DNA of 64,000 bases from Vespula vulgaris (GCF_905475345.1 NC_066606.1:3118501-3182500); one strand, 5' to 3'. Positions 34,477 through 45,300 are shown, counted from the first letter of the stretch. Program-made: numbers and translations. The notes: a model not told the origin generated them from the letters alone.

Positions 34477-34496
34477 GTTAACTCGTTCGAGTTAAC
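34477..34496. other. 20-bp inverted repeat GTTAACTCG-tt-CGAGTTAAC
   Basis: Two perfect 9-bp arms separated by two bases, in non-repetitive surroundings. It could be a dimeric DNA-binding site or a chance palindrome. Confidence 0.7.
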
Positions 34497-34627
34497 GTTA
34501 ATCCTCTTTTTTCTGATGATGGTGGTGTCTCGCCTTTGCGTTTCCTAAAAGCATGCAAACAGGTAGGTTGTAGATAATCGGTAGATATTCGAAAAGGGAT
34601 TTAAAAATCGATAGAGAAACAAAGAGA

Positions 34628-34652
34628 AAGATAAATAGATAGATAGATAGAG

Positions 34653-34704
<52 letters not shown>

Positions 34705-34706
34705 GA
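34628..34706. repeat. (GATA)n microsatellite, about 75 bp
   Basis: About eighteen GATA units with a few AGAG interruptions; the longest GATA array in the window. TATG and TA repeats follow at 34727-34775. Confidence 0.95.
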
Positions 34707-35109
34707 GAGTATACTAAAGAAACTAAGAATATATATATGTATGTATGTATGTATATATATATATATATATATATAAGCTTGAAACATCGGCCGTTAGTGG
34801 AGCGTGCTGGTAAAAGAGGTAAGAGAGGTAGGTTGGTAGATGGAGAGGGTGAAGAGAGGGGTGTGTGAGAGTGAGGGAGGGAAAATTCACAGTTGTTGAA
34901 CCCGGCCTGAAATTGCTTGCCAACCTGCTGCTTTTCCGACCTCCTACACAACCGCGATTCGTGTAATCGCACGATTCACTCAGTTTCTCTCGGTAGCACG
35001 GCAATGAACTGCTCGTTCTGTACACATATGTGGGCCTCACATATATCCAGATACATCTGTATACATGTGTATATATGTTTATACGTATATATACGTATGT
35101 TCTTGTTGA

Positions 35110-35112
<3 letters not shown>

Positions 35113-35164
<52 letters not shown>
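35113..35164. repeat. (GA)n microsatellite
   Basis: About 50 bp of pure GA. Confidence 0.95.
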
Positions 35165-35167
<3 letters not shown>

Positions 35168-35447
35168 TATACGCGTGTGAAACTCACGATTTAGGCGTGC
35201 TATCAGCTACAAGTGGCTGCGAATATGTAAGGTACATCGGTGTTTAAACTCACACTCCTTGTATAACCATCATATATCTATATATAAATATGTATGTGGT
35301 AGGTGTCGATAAGTCGATTAGCAGTAGACGATTAGATTAAAAGATAATCGCATTGAGGAGTAAACATTACCGTTATATATAGATAGATATATACGTGTAC
35401 ACACAAACACACATACATATACATATATATAAATATCTGATAGAGTA

Positions 35448-35560
35448 GAAATCTTGATGATTATCAATCTAGAAATTTGTGAATTCTAATACCGTATTAC
35501 GATAAAAATCTTGATGGTTATCGATCTGGAGATTTACGAATTCTAATATCTAATTCATTT
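35448..35560. repeat. Tandem duplication, offset 57 bp
   Basis: 'aaatcttgatgattatcaat' near 35449 recurs near 35506 as 'aaatcttgatggttatcgat', each followed by a related 'gaattctaata' end. Confidence 0.85.
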
Positions 35561-35639
35561 TCAAACGAAAAATAAAAATAAAAAACAAGATAAAGAAGAA
35601 CAACGAGAGCAACGGGATTTGATGATACTCGATCGCGTT

Positions 35640-35900
35640 CCTATATATACCGTGTCCGAGTCAGACTACGAACGAGAATAAAAATTCCATGGTGAAGGTA
35701 CGTGGATACGTTCGGTACTTTACGTTAAATAACCGGATGGAACCAGGAAGAATAAAAAGAGAGAAAGAGAAAAAGAGAGAAAGAAAAAGAATGAAAGAGA
35801 GAGTGGACCAGAGAGGGTGGTTTGACACGGGGGTTCCGTATAATCAACCAGCTCCCGTATTTATAGTCGAGAGCTACCCGTCGTATATGGTGTTTTGTAT
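35640..35900 (+). other. Balanced island with an open frame; gene status uncertain
   Basis: 'ttcc' ATG at 35689 opens a frame of mixed residues around a GA-rich insert; one part reads GWFDTGVPYNQPAPVFIVES before entering TA repeats. 'atggtgaag/gtacgtgg' near 35697 is donor-like, and no acceptor is clear. No family is recognised. It is either a chance frame in a conserved non-coding element or a short exon. Confidence 0.2.
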
Positions 35901-35910
35901 ATGTCTATGT

Positions 35911-35913
35911 ATC

Positions 35914-35948
<35 letters not shown>

Positions 35949-35962
35949 GTATGTATGTATAT
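35911..35962. repeat. TA/TATG microsatellite
   Basis: TA and ATGT units of about 50 bp. Confidence 0.9.
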
Positions 35963-36689
35963 GTACCCATTCCTCATTCCTACGTTCTACTCGACACAGG
36001 GCTATTAAATTTGGAAACTCTATACGGCCGGCTGAACGTACACTACTGGCTCGCACCAAACCCATCTCTCTCTCTCTCTCTCTCTCTTTTGGATTCTCCC
36101 CTATATCTCTCTGTCCTTCTTCTTCCTATCGTGTAGGTTATAGGCACAAAATGGGTACACATCGATGCTACTAACTCGAATCTCTTCTACTGCGTTTTAT
36201 AAGCACATCAAAGTTAATGTAGAAGAGGCAGGCACACTCCTAGCAATTCTCTTCTAAACACATTCAACGATCCTAATCGACGTTATTTCGATCCTTTTCG
36301 AAATATCTTACGATTTCAAGCAGAAAAAAGAATCGACTGGATTTAAACGGAAACTGATCTGTTTATTCAAATACAATGATTAAATCGAATAGACCAATCG
36401 ACTAAATCTCTCTTCGTTAGATTCTTTATCGATTTTAGATTCTTCTCTTTCTTTGTATTCTTCTCGATTTTTAATATGGTAATATAGTGTATTTTGTTTG
36501 AAAATATATTCGAACGATTTTCGTTTCGTTCGAGTCGATAATACTCTCGTATGGGTGGCTCGAGCAAAAATATTTTTATTCGTATCGTATATACGGTATT
36601 ATATACGTTCAACTAAATATACAAAATGTCGTCGTATTGAAAACAGATCTTATTTCTTTCATTCGATCTATCGATCGGACTGATCAAAC

Positions 36690-37350
36690 GGCGAAACAAT
36701 TCTTTATGAGAATTAATGTCTTCGATAATTTTTCTTTTTCATTTTATTTATTTATTTATTTTTTTTTTCGCTAAGAAGATTCCACTTTTTTCTTTTTTAT
36801 TTATTTACTTATTTTTTTCATTCTTTCCTTTCTTTTTCGGCCTCGACTCGATTGTATATAGATTAAATTGCTACAACGGTAAATAATTAAGAAGATTCCA
36901 CTTTTTTCTTTTTTATTTATATATATATATATATATATTTGTTATTTTATTTTTTCTTTTTCTTCGGCGTCTACTTAATTATGTTTAGATTAAAGTGGTA
37001 AAACGGTAAACAATTCTTTATGAGAATTAATGTTTTCGATATCTTTTTTTTTCTTCTTTCTTTTTATTTGGTTTTTTTGTTTTCGTTAACAAGATTTTAC
37101 TTTTTTCTTTTTTATTGATATATTTGTTTATTTATTTATTTATTTTTCTTTTTCTTCGACGTCAACTTAATTATGTATAGATTAAAGTGGTAAAACGGTA
37201 AACAATTCTTTATGAGAATTAATGTTTTCGACAATTTTTTTTTCTTTCCTTTTTTTTTCACTAAGATTTCACTTTTTTTCTTTTTTACTTATTTATTTAT
37301 TAATTTTTATTTTTTCTTTTTTTTCGGCCACAACTCGATTGTATATATCG
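36690..37350. repeat. Degenerate minisatellite, about four units
   Basis: 'ttctttatgagaattaatgt' recurs (36700, 37012, 37206), 'aagattccactttttt' recurs (36776, 36892, with variants near 37089 and 37264), and 'attaaagtggtaaaacggtaa' recurs (36989, 37182). Unit spacing is about 115-195 bp, with variable ATTT/poly-T linkers. Confidence 0.85.
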
Positions 37351-37689
37351 GCAAGAATCATATCTACAGCGACTGAAAACTTTTCTCTTCCGTGAAACTT
37401 AAAAGACGTTAAATTCTTTCTACGTTGAAATTTAATTTAGTATTTTGTACGTCGATCTTACATTTAAATATGGATCACATGTGTGCGAACCTTGAAAGAG
37501 AGAGAAAAAGAAAAAAAAAGAAAAAAAAAGCGAAACATGATCAAAATCGTCAAAAATAGAAACGAATTTAAGTTTATCTGGAAAATAATATCGACTTGGT
37601 TTATTTTCTTGGTGAAAGTTTAGGATCGAATATTCCTTAATCTTAAGTTACGGTTAAGACTCGATGCAATCTTATCGCGTGGTTTCGAT

Positions 37690-38000
37690 ATTACGACTTT
37701 GAGCGATATTCAGGTTGCATGCTGTAACGAAGCTCAATTCGTTGTTTCGGTTCTCTTTTAACCCTCTTTTTCCCTCCCTACTTTACTCTATCCCTTCCGA
37801 TAGTTCTCTCAACATGGCTTATCCTCGAAGCTGCATTTCATTGCTCGTCGCGAAACAGAACCTAATGCATTCAGCACGTAACATCGCGTTAAGATAATCG
37901 TATAATACACGTATTCCTGGTAGGAGTTAGACGTTAGATCGGCCATTGTAAAATCGTCGTCTATTATCGTCGTTAACTCCACGAGATAAAATGTGTCAGA
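37690..38000. other. Base-balanced island
   Basis: Unique DNA ('atggcttatcctcgaagctg', 'atcgcgtaagataatcg'-like). An open frame of 60 codons is present at 37715-37897 but lacks splice signals. 'cgtcgatcttacatttaaatatggatcac' at about 38084 repeats 37450-37480, a short dispersed duplication. Confidence 0.3.
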
Positions 38001-38229
38001 CTAATATTAAAGCTGGCTTTAATATTGTCGCGTGTAAAAATAAAAAAAGAAAAGAAAGAAAAGGAAAAGGAAAAGAAAAGAAACGTCGATCTTACATTTA
38101 AATATGGATCACGTTTAAACGACGTAGAGGGATAAATATAAAGTGACAAGGAGTTGGGATAATTGTTAAATGGTAATAATGGAATAAATTATTGTTGAGG
38201 TAGGTCAGGAGTAAATTATTTTCTAATTA

Positions 38230-38960
38230 TTTTTTCTTCTTATCTGTTAATCTTTTTGAAGATCTTTTTTTTTTTTTGTATTAATTTTATCTATATCTTT
38301 TATCTATATCCATCTACATATGGATATTTATAAATACAAGGAAGATTATTCAATTATGTTATTTTATATTATATTATTATGTGCAATAGATCGTTCAATG
38401 ATCATTATTCTTTATTTCTTTCTTCTTTTTTCTTTTCCTTTTTAATAATAATATATATTTGTAATTATTACAATTATTTGTAGTATAATTGTATTATTTG
38501 TATAATGTAGTTATTATATACTTGTAGATTATTCGATCATCATTTTTTCTTACTACCTTTTTTCTCTTTTTTTTTTCTTTTTTTTTTTTTTTTTGAACAC
38601 ATAACTATTATATATTTATGAAATATAAGATTTTTTATATTAATTATATACACTATATCTACTTATGAATATTTATAAACGCACACAAAATTATTGTATT
38701 ACATTATGTTATATTATATTATTAAAATATAATGTAACAATATAATAATATTATATTATAATATAAATAATAATATAGCAATAGATCGTACAATGATTAT
38801 TTTTCTTTCCTTCTTTCTCTCTCTTGTTTTCTTCTTTTTTTTTTTCTTCTTAATAATAATATATAATACTTGTAATTAATATTATACATTTGTAGATTAT
38901 CCGGCAATCATCTTTTTTCCTTTCTATTCTCTTTTTATTTCTTTTTTTCTCTTGGAAAGC
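38230..38960. repeat. AT-rich degenerate tandem duplications
   Basis: 'gcaatagatcgt(t/a)caatgat' occurs near 38384 and 38777, each followed by a T/C tract and 'aataataatatata..tgtaatta'. 'cttgtagattattcgatcatcat' near 38521 has a counterpart near 38890. Offset about 380-390 bp. Confidence 0.75.
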
Positions 38961-39099
38961 TTATAACTAACATATCTATATATTTATCGAATAAAATTCT
39001 CTTGTTTCAGATAAAAAAAACGAATAAATAATAAAGCAAATAAATAAATAAATGAACGAATTTCCCATAGATTTTGAAAAGTTCGATTAGAGAATTGTA

Positions 39100-39360
39100 A
39101 AAATGTCGAAACAAGATATTCTCTCTCGAAGACGATTTACCATTATAAAATCTCGAAGACTCATTGCCAATTCGAAAACAAAACATTGATCTCGGTCGGT
39201 ATATAAATGCCTTGGCGAAATCCATTATGCGAGTCCGCACACAATCTATACTATTAATAAGACCACTACGGTGTTTTTCGCTTCGTTGCGTTCCTCTATA
39301 AAGAGAAGAGGAACTCTTCGCTTAATAAACGGGCCAGGTCATTGAATCATTCAGCGATTT
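39100..39360. other. Mixed unique DNA
   Basis: Moderately balanced sequence with no splice-flanked frame. The 77-codon minus frame at 39007-39240 ends in AT-repeat translation and is not accepted as a gene. Confidence 0.4.
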
Positions 39361-39559
39361 TTCTTTACGACGATACCGAATATCATGTATATATGTATGT
39401 ACATATATACATACATATACATTTTATCGTCGACATAATTGACATCTTAAGTCGACTATAAATTAAATGTCGCAATTGTCTATTCACCTTTACGCTTACG
39501 AAACGTTTTTATGAAACGTAAAAAAATTCCTTCTCGTGTATCTCGTTTCTATTGATAAA

Positions 39560-40290
39560 TCTCTCTGTTTTTCTCTCTCTCTCTCTCTCTCTTTTTTCCC
39601 TCTTTTTTTATTTTTTTCTTTTTTTTATTTTTTTCTTTTTCGTTTTGCTTTTATTTTCTCCCTTCCCTAGGGAAAAAGATTAACGGTCATCCTATAAATT
39701 CAGTCTTGCGATAGAGCAATTTTTTTTTTTTTTATTCTTCTACATACGTGTATCCTTTTAAATCGTTGACATTTGCAGTTTACACCTTAGGACGACGAAA
39801 CCATGATCTATTCGATCGTTTATCCTTTTATTTATTTATTTGTATGTAATAATTATACGTAATAAATATTTTATTGATTTATTTCATTTGTATTATTTTA
39901 TATATATGTAATTATTTTTATTTTTATATGTAATAATTATTTTATTCATTCTTCTATTCTGTTTTCTTGCGAATATTCAACAATATCTCGTTTCATCATC
40001 ACGTTCGTGAACGAATACGAAGAGAAAGAAAATTTAAGTCAAGTTAAATTAATAATAAAACAAGACAATAATAATTGTCTAGCCAACTATATACATCAGA
40101 GATACACATACACACAGGCACATATATACAATACAAGTACGACGAATCAATGAGAAAGCGACTTTATTCGATTAGATCAACTCAAATTTCAAATATTTTC
40201 TTTCCCTTGAAAATAAAAAAGAGAATAAGAAGAAAGAATAAAAAACAAAACAAAACAAAATAAAAATGAAAGAAAAAAGAGAAAAAGGGA
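39560..40290. other. T-rich then A-rich non-coding DNA
   Basis: CT and T tracts at 39575-39660, AT-rich DNA with ATTT units near 39830-39940, and A-rich 'aacaaaacaaaacaaaat' near 40247. No gene. Confidence 0.6.
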
Positions 40291-40304
40291 GGGAAGAAGA
40301 TAAA

Positions 40305-40500
40305 ACTACGATGATGGCGGGATTTTGCGTACAGGTAGGGAAGTGGGGGTGGAAGTGTAGGAGGAGTGGGGGAAGAAAAATGGCGAATTCCATGGGACAG
40401 ATTTTTCACGATAGCAGCGGCTTGAATGACGCACGACGAGGAGATGCGATGGTTCTCTGGCAACGAAGCGAGAGTACCTACAACGTGTGACATGCCACGA
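40305..40500. other. Base-balanced island with two ATGGCG words
   Basis: ATGGCGG at 40314 and ATGGCGA at 40380 lie 66 bp apart in otherwise unique DNA. GCCAT/ATGGC is the Pho/YY1-type core. The frame across it (74 codons) has no splice flanks or known domain. Candidate regulatory DNA. Confidence 0.3.
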
Positions 40501-40584
40501 AGAGGATGAGGAGGGTGAGAAGAATGGTAGAAGGGGGTGAGAGGAAGAGAATAAAGAGGGTAAAGGGAAGAGAGGGGAGGGTCT

Positions 40585-40800
40585 TCTTTCTACTCGCTCT
40601 GCTCGCAACTACCTCCATCGCGTCACATGTGTGCGGCGGTTAAAACACGCGATCATAATCCTCCCGGGGGAGTTTTATTCGACTTTTAATAGAGCACACC
40701 GCGCTATTTGATTTTCCTTTACGCCGAAACGAAGCTACGGTTCGAATAACGTTATATCTTCTGCCACTTTTCGTTCGTTCCGTCTGTCTCTCTTTTATTT
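40585..40800. other. Base-balanced island with a palindromic E-box
   Basis: Contains CACATGTG at 40624, 'gtgcggcggttaaaacacgc' and 'cctcccgggggag'. Among the most GC-balanced DNA in the window and unrelated to the repeats. Candidate enhancer, by composition and motif only. Confidence 0.35.
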
Positions 40801-40824
40801 TCATCGGATATATGTATATATAGA

Positions 40825-41113
40825 AGGGGTGTTTACTAAGGTCGAGACTAAATTTATAATACGTATTATTGAGATCAGATGGATGAAAACAGTTTATGTA
40901 AAGTTAGGTTTGAAAGTGATTTATCGAAAGGATTAATACGCTTTTAAAAGTATTTGTTATTTTGTGGTGATTATAAGAAGTTTTTGAAAATTCTTTTCTC
41001 TGTGACAATGCAGCTTTCTATTCGTCCAATTAACGATCGAAGTTAGTTTTTTCTTTTTTATATTTTCGATATATTAGGAATAATAGTAAAGGCAGTTTGA
41101 ATATATTTTCAAA

Positions 41114-41120
<7 letters not shown>
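40825..41120. mobile_element. Half copy of the inverted-repeat element
   Basis: 'ggggtgtttactaaggtcga' corresponds to the family head. It is followed by recognisable 'cgtattattgagatcagatg', 'gatttatcgaaagg', 'aagtatttgttat', 'cgtccaattaacgatcg' and 'gcagtttgaatatattttca'. It breaks into (TA)n at 41116. The second half is absent. Confidence 0.7.
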
Positions 41121-41149
<29 letters not shown>

Positions 41150-41151
<2 letters not shown>

Positions 41152-41337
41152 TTATAAAGTTCAATAGAGTTGGAGACAGATTTATACTATGAATTATTGA
41201 GATCAAATAGATGAAAAAAGTTCATAGAAACTTATATACAAAAATGCTTTATTGTATATATATATATATGTATATATGTGTGTGTGTGTATACATATTTT
41301 TTATATATTATATATATTTATTATTTTATAATTTATA

Positions 41338-41379
<42 letters not shown>

Positions 41380-41465
41380 TATGTGTATGTGTATCTCTCT
41401 TTCCTTTTCTATTATACCCCATTCTCTCACTCTATCATTTACACACGCATCAAACGCAAATGTTA
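41150..41465. repeat. Segmental duplication, copy 1 (includes a transposon-end remnant)
   Basis: 'aaagttcaatagagttgg', 'actatgaattattgagatca', 'aatagatgaaaaaagttcat', 'aaaatgctttattgtatata' and 'tctctctttccttttctatta' through 'cacacgca(t/c)caaacgcaaat' match 41572-41872 nearly base for base apart from microsatellite length. The first ~105 bp are a remnant of the transposon terminal repeat. Confidence 0.9.
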
Positions 41466-41536
41466 TGTATTTCGAGAAAATTCTCGTAGGCAACGTAAAT
41501 TATGTCGAACTCATTCGATTATTTTAACGACATGTG
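41460..41536 (+). repeat. Left arm of a perfect 77-bp inverted repeat
   Basis: Starts 'atgttatgtatttcgagaaa' and ends 'tattttaacgacatgtg'. The exact reverse complement lies at 42146-42222. It spells one 20-residue peptide in both orientations only because the DNA is identical. Confidence 0.95.
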
Positions 41537-41565
41537 ATTTTAACGAAAGTATATATTTATATATA

Positions 41566-41675
41566 TATAGTTTAATAAAGTTCAATAGAGTTGGGGATAG
41601 ATTTATACTATGAATTATTGAGATCAAATAGATGAAAAAAGTTCATAGAAACTTATATCCAAAAATGCTTTATTG

Positions 41676-41720
<45 letters not shown>

Positions 41721-41875
41721 ATATTTTTTATATATTATATATATTTATTATTTTATAATTTATATTTATTAATTTATATATATATAGGTATGTGTATGTG
41801 TATCTCTCTTTCCTTTTCTATTACACCCCATTCTCTCACTCTATCATTTACACACGCACCAAACGCAAATGGCAT
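41566..41875. repeat. Segmental duplication, copy 2
   Basis: Second copy of 41150-41465 at an offset of about 415 bp. It differs mainly by a longer (GT)n (41683-41718) and a shorter (TA)n. Similarity stops at 'cgcaaatg'. Confidence 0.9.
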
Positions 41876-41947
41876 CATTTCAATCAATATTTTCCAATCT
41901 TTATTATTCCATCCTTTCCAAATAAAAAAGAGAACAAAGAAAAAAAA

Positions 41948-41993
<46 letters not shown>
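41948..41993. repeat. (AAGC)n microsatellite
   Basis: Eleven perfect AAGC units. The Ala/Cys/Leu or Ser/Lys/Gln frames are repeat translations. Confidence 0.95.
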
Positions 41994-42056
41994 TCGTCAT
42001 AACCTTATAATTATTTCTTTCGAGAGAATTTCATACAAATTACTTTACCAAAAGAG

Positions 42057-42118
42057 AGAGATAGAGAGACAGAGAGGGAGGGAGGGAGGGAGGGGGAGGA
42101 GAGAGAGGAGAGGAGAAA
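42057..42118 (+). repeat. GA/GGGA purine tract
   Basis: Purine-only run containing five consecutive G-runs (GGGAGGGAGGGAGGGAGGGGG at 42076-42096), described under findings as a quadruplex candidate. Confidence 0.9.
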
Positions 42119-42145
42119 GATCTCAAGCGATTTTATAACAATTTT

Positions 42146-42222
42146 CACATGTCGTTAAAATAATCGAATGAGTTCGACATAATTTACGTTGCCTACGAGA
42201 ATTTTCTCGAAATACATAACAT
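42146..42222 (-). repeat. Right arm of the perfect 77-bp inverted repeat
   Basis: Reverse complement of 41460-41536 with no mismatch. Spacing between the arms is 609 bp and encloses duplication copy 2, the AAGC array and the GGGA tract. Weaker similarity continues a few bases beyond both ends. Confidence 0.95.
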
Positions 42223-42271
42223 CCATTGCGTCACGTAGATACGGTAGAATATGTACATACGCGTTGTTATT

Positions 42272-42273
<2 letters not shown>

Positions 42274-42320
<47 letters not shown>

Positions 42321-42345
42321 GTCTTTCTGTTTATCTCTCTATCTC
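42274..42345. repeat. (CT)n microsatellite
   Basis: About 40 bp of pure CT, then CTTT/CTGT/ATCT variants. Confidence 0.95.
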
Positions 42346-42589
42346 TCGAGTACGCATTAATTGTTTCGTTCAAACAGTCATCGACGATGAAAAGCATTAA
42401 TAATAACGGAGATTACAAAAGAGTCCGCATATGTATATGCATAAATATACATATGTATGTACGTATGTATGTATGTATGTATAACGAGAAAGAGACAGAG
42501 AAAGAGAGCGAAAGAGGAAATTAAATTGCGTAGGACACGAATGAAACCTTTGAAATAACTACAATTGATATTTTATTGACGTATTATTG

Positions 42590-42870
42590 GCAATTCCCTG
42601 AATGGTACGTCGGCGACCAAAATGTATACTCGTTATAACCCTAATCACGAATTTTGTTGGGCGGGTACGTTATTATAGCTTTGTTTTAACGTATATCGCA
42701 ACCGACGAAAAATCTCTCAAGGGTATTCTCCGTGTGAACAAGCATATTGAAAATCATGCGGTACGCGTTTATAATCGTTCTCGCGGAATAACCGGAAAGA
42801 AGCTTTCGTGGCTTTTGATACTGAAATATTAGCGAGTCGGATTATATTCGATGGCGCGCGGTAGTATGGA
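42590..42870. other. Base-balanced unique DNA
   Basis: Unique DNA with CpG-rich words. A 76-codon frame at 42602-42832 has mixed residues but no splice flanks or recognised domain. No gene call; possible conserved non-coding DNA. Confidence 0.25.
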
Positions 42871-43114
42871 ATATATGGTAGATAGAAAGAGAAAGAGAGA
42901 GAGAGAGAAGGGGGGGGAGTAGATGGGGAGAGAGGGAGAGAGGGAAAGAGAGGTGAGCGAAATGTTGGTGGGGAAAAAGTTATTTAAATATTTCGCTTGT
43001 ACTCGTTTTAATAGTCAATCAGATTATAACCTCGTACACGTGTACGTATAAAATGTATTTCAATTTTTCACTATGGCCAAATTTTATACGGTTAACCCCG
43101 GATATGAAAGGTTT

Positions 43115-43345
43115 TTATATACATATGTATATATATATATATAATACATACATGTATGTTATATATACATATATATGTAGAAGATATATTTAGGAGATAT
43201 ATATATATCTCCTATATGCATCCTTTACATGTATATGTGTGTGTGTGTAAATATATATAGGATATATATATCCCTGTATATATATCCTCTACACATATAT
43301 ATATGTGTATATATATATATATCCTACATATGTATGTATATAAAT
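43115..43345. repeat. TA-rich tract rich in perfect palindromes
   Basis: TA, TG and TATC strings with several self-complementary words, including a 24-bp perfect palindrome at 43191-43214 centred on TATA and 'ggatatatatatcc' near 43260. Confidence 0.85.
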
Positions 43346-43619
43346 AACAACACGATATAAAAAATACAAATACGTTACAGTTTTGAATTTCTTTTTTCTG
43401 TTTCGTTTCCTATTTTTTTTCTTTCTTTTTTTTTTTCTTTTTTTTTACTCGCGAATATTCGCTCGCTCGATTTTCTGTAAGAGTTTCATTTTTCTTGTTC
43501 TCTCTTTCTGTCTTTCTGTCTTTCTCTGTCTTGTTTGCTTGCTTGCTCGCTCGTTCTGCCTTTAGCTTTTTTTTCTTCTTATACTTCTTCTTCTTCTTCT
43601 TCTTTCGTCACGATATCTT

Positions 43620-43850
43620 TGGTTTATTCGAGCGCGCAAACTACCATAATCGGTCGGTCGTGCAAAGACTCGCTTGATCGGCATCGCGCAAGAAAAATGT
43701 AGCACCACTGCCAGTACTTTCCACAAGTCGATCGTTTCTCTATAGCGTTATCGTTGCTAAAGGATTTCACTTTAAAATTACGTGTAACTCCTGATTATAG
43801 TATGCCGATACGGCAATCGAGCATAACGGTTTCACGATAATCTTTTGATC
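43620..43850. other. Base-balanced unique DNA
   Basis: 'cggtcggtcgtgcaaagact' and 'gcaccactgccagtactttc' lie in non-repetitive DNA. No open frame of note. Confidence 0.3.
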
Positions 43851-43859
43851 CATCTCATC

Positions 43860-44660
43860 TTTTTTTTTTTTCTTCTTTTTTTTTTTTTATCTTTTTTTCT
43901 CTCAAAGAAATCGTAAGTAAAATTACGAATGATATCTACTATATTGTTTATATATACATATATATTATATGTATAAATTATATATATATATTGTTTAATT
44001 AATTAAGAGCATATATAATCATTTTAGAAAGATAACAAATAATCTCTAATTTATTATCCCTTCGATTCCTTCGTTACAAAGCACAGATCAATTCAATCCC
44101 CAAGACTAATCCAATTCTACAATTAAATTAGCTAATCTATCTATTGTTCCTCTTGCTGTTACCGATATTGCTCTTGTATCTTCCTTAAGACCATTGTCTA
44201 TATATCATCTTTCCCGATAGTTAAACTTCACCTTCTGTCCTCAAGGATAAAGTACTTGTTAATTAAATTTATTTGACTTACGTTGTTAAACCGAATAAAA
44301 CGAAAAAATGGCTCCTTTCGAAAATCAATAGTTACTGTTTAAAAGATTATATCGATCTAGACAAACAACGAAGAAAACAAACAGAAATTGTTACTAAACA
44401 ATGAATACCACTGAAATCAAGCTATCGATTAATTTTCAACAATTTCATCGATATTTCTCGCTCAATATGAAAAAAGAAAAGAATGATAATAACGATAAAA
44501 ACTATAGACGATAGACAATATATACATATATATATTATAAATTCTTATAAAAATATATATTATAGAATAAAAATATGATATGATCATTTAGATCAGTGAT
44601 CGTTTATTTAATGAAAAAAATACAATAGAAAATAATAAAAACTAGAAAGATTGAGAGAGA
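43860..44660. other. AT-rich unique DNA
   Basis: Poly-T tracts near 43860-43900, TA strings near 43950-43990 and otherwise unique AT-rich sequence. No gene or repeat family recognised. Confidence 0.6.
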
Positions 44661-44739
44661 AATGGTAAAGCGTTAGTTAATTTTATAGTCGAAGAGAGTA
44701 GTAGTTTCGTAGGATTAAGTAACAATCTCTAAGAGTAGA

Positions 44740-44945
44740 GACGAAAGAGAAACAGAAAGAGAAGAAGGAAAAGAAGGAGAAGGAGAAAGAAGAGGTAGAA
44801 GAGGAGGTAGAAGAGGAGAGGTAGGAAAATGAAGTAGGTCGTGAGGGGGTGGTGCAGTCTCGTAGCGACCTTAATTAATCCGTCCTCCTAGTGGAGCTCT
44901 TATGTTAGGAGACTAACGTTGAAGCTAGCACTGTTAACCCTTTCA
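44740..44945. other. GA-rich tract followed by a balanced island
   Basis: GAAGGA/GGTAGAA purine repeats at 44750-44830 lead into unique 'cttaattaatccgtcctcct' and 'ggagactaacgttgaagcta'. TTAATTAATCC is a homeodomain-type word. No coding frame. Confidence 0.35.
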
Positions 44946-45114
44946 CTCTCTCTCTCTCTCTCTCTTTCTCTTTCTCTATCCTATCTCTCCTTCTCTTTCT
45001 CAGCTTTTCTAACATACATATGTACATATATATATATATATTTAGTCTGTGTGTATGCATACGTATGATTGCACGATATAAAGGTAGTTCAACGATTCGT
45101 GGGAAAGAAACTCC

Positions 45115-45145
<31 letters not shown>

Positions 45146-45300
45146 GTTCACCATCTAATTTTAACTTACGTTCTTTATATATAACGCGACCTAGCTACTG
45201 TACAAAATGATGACTATGACTCTCTCTCTCTCTCTCTCTCTTTCTCTTTCTCTTTTTCTCTTTGTCTCTTTCACTCACTCTTCTTTCTTTTTTTCTTTTT
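45115..45300. repeat. CT microsatellites
   Basis: Two CT runs (45115-45140, 45222-45260) with T/C-rich DNA between and after. Confidence 0.9.

Noticed and set aside
41460..42222. Shared 20-residue peptide in two frames on opposite strands (MYFEKILVGNVNYVELIRLF)
   Set aside because: The match follows from the perfect 77-bp inverted repeat in DNA. There is no independent evidence of coding.
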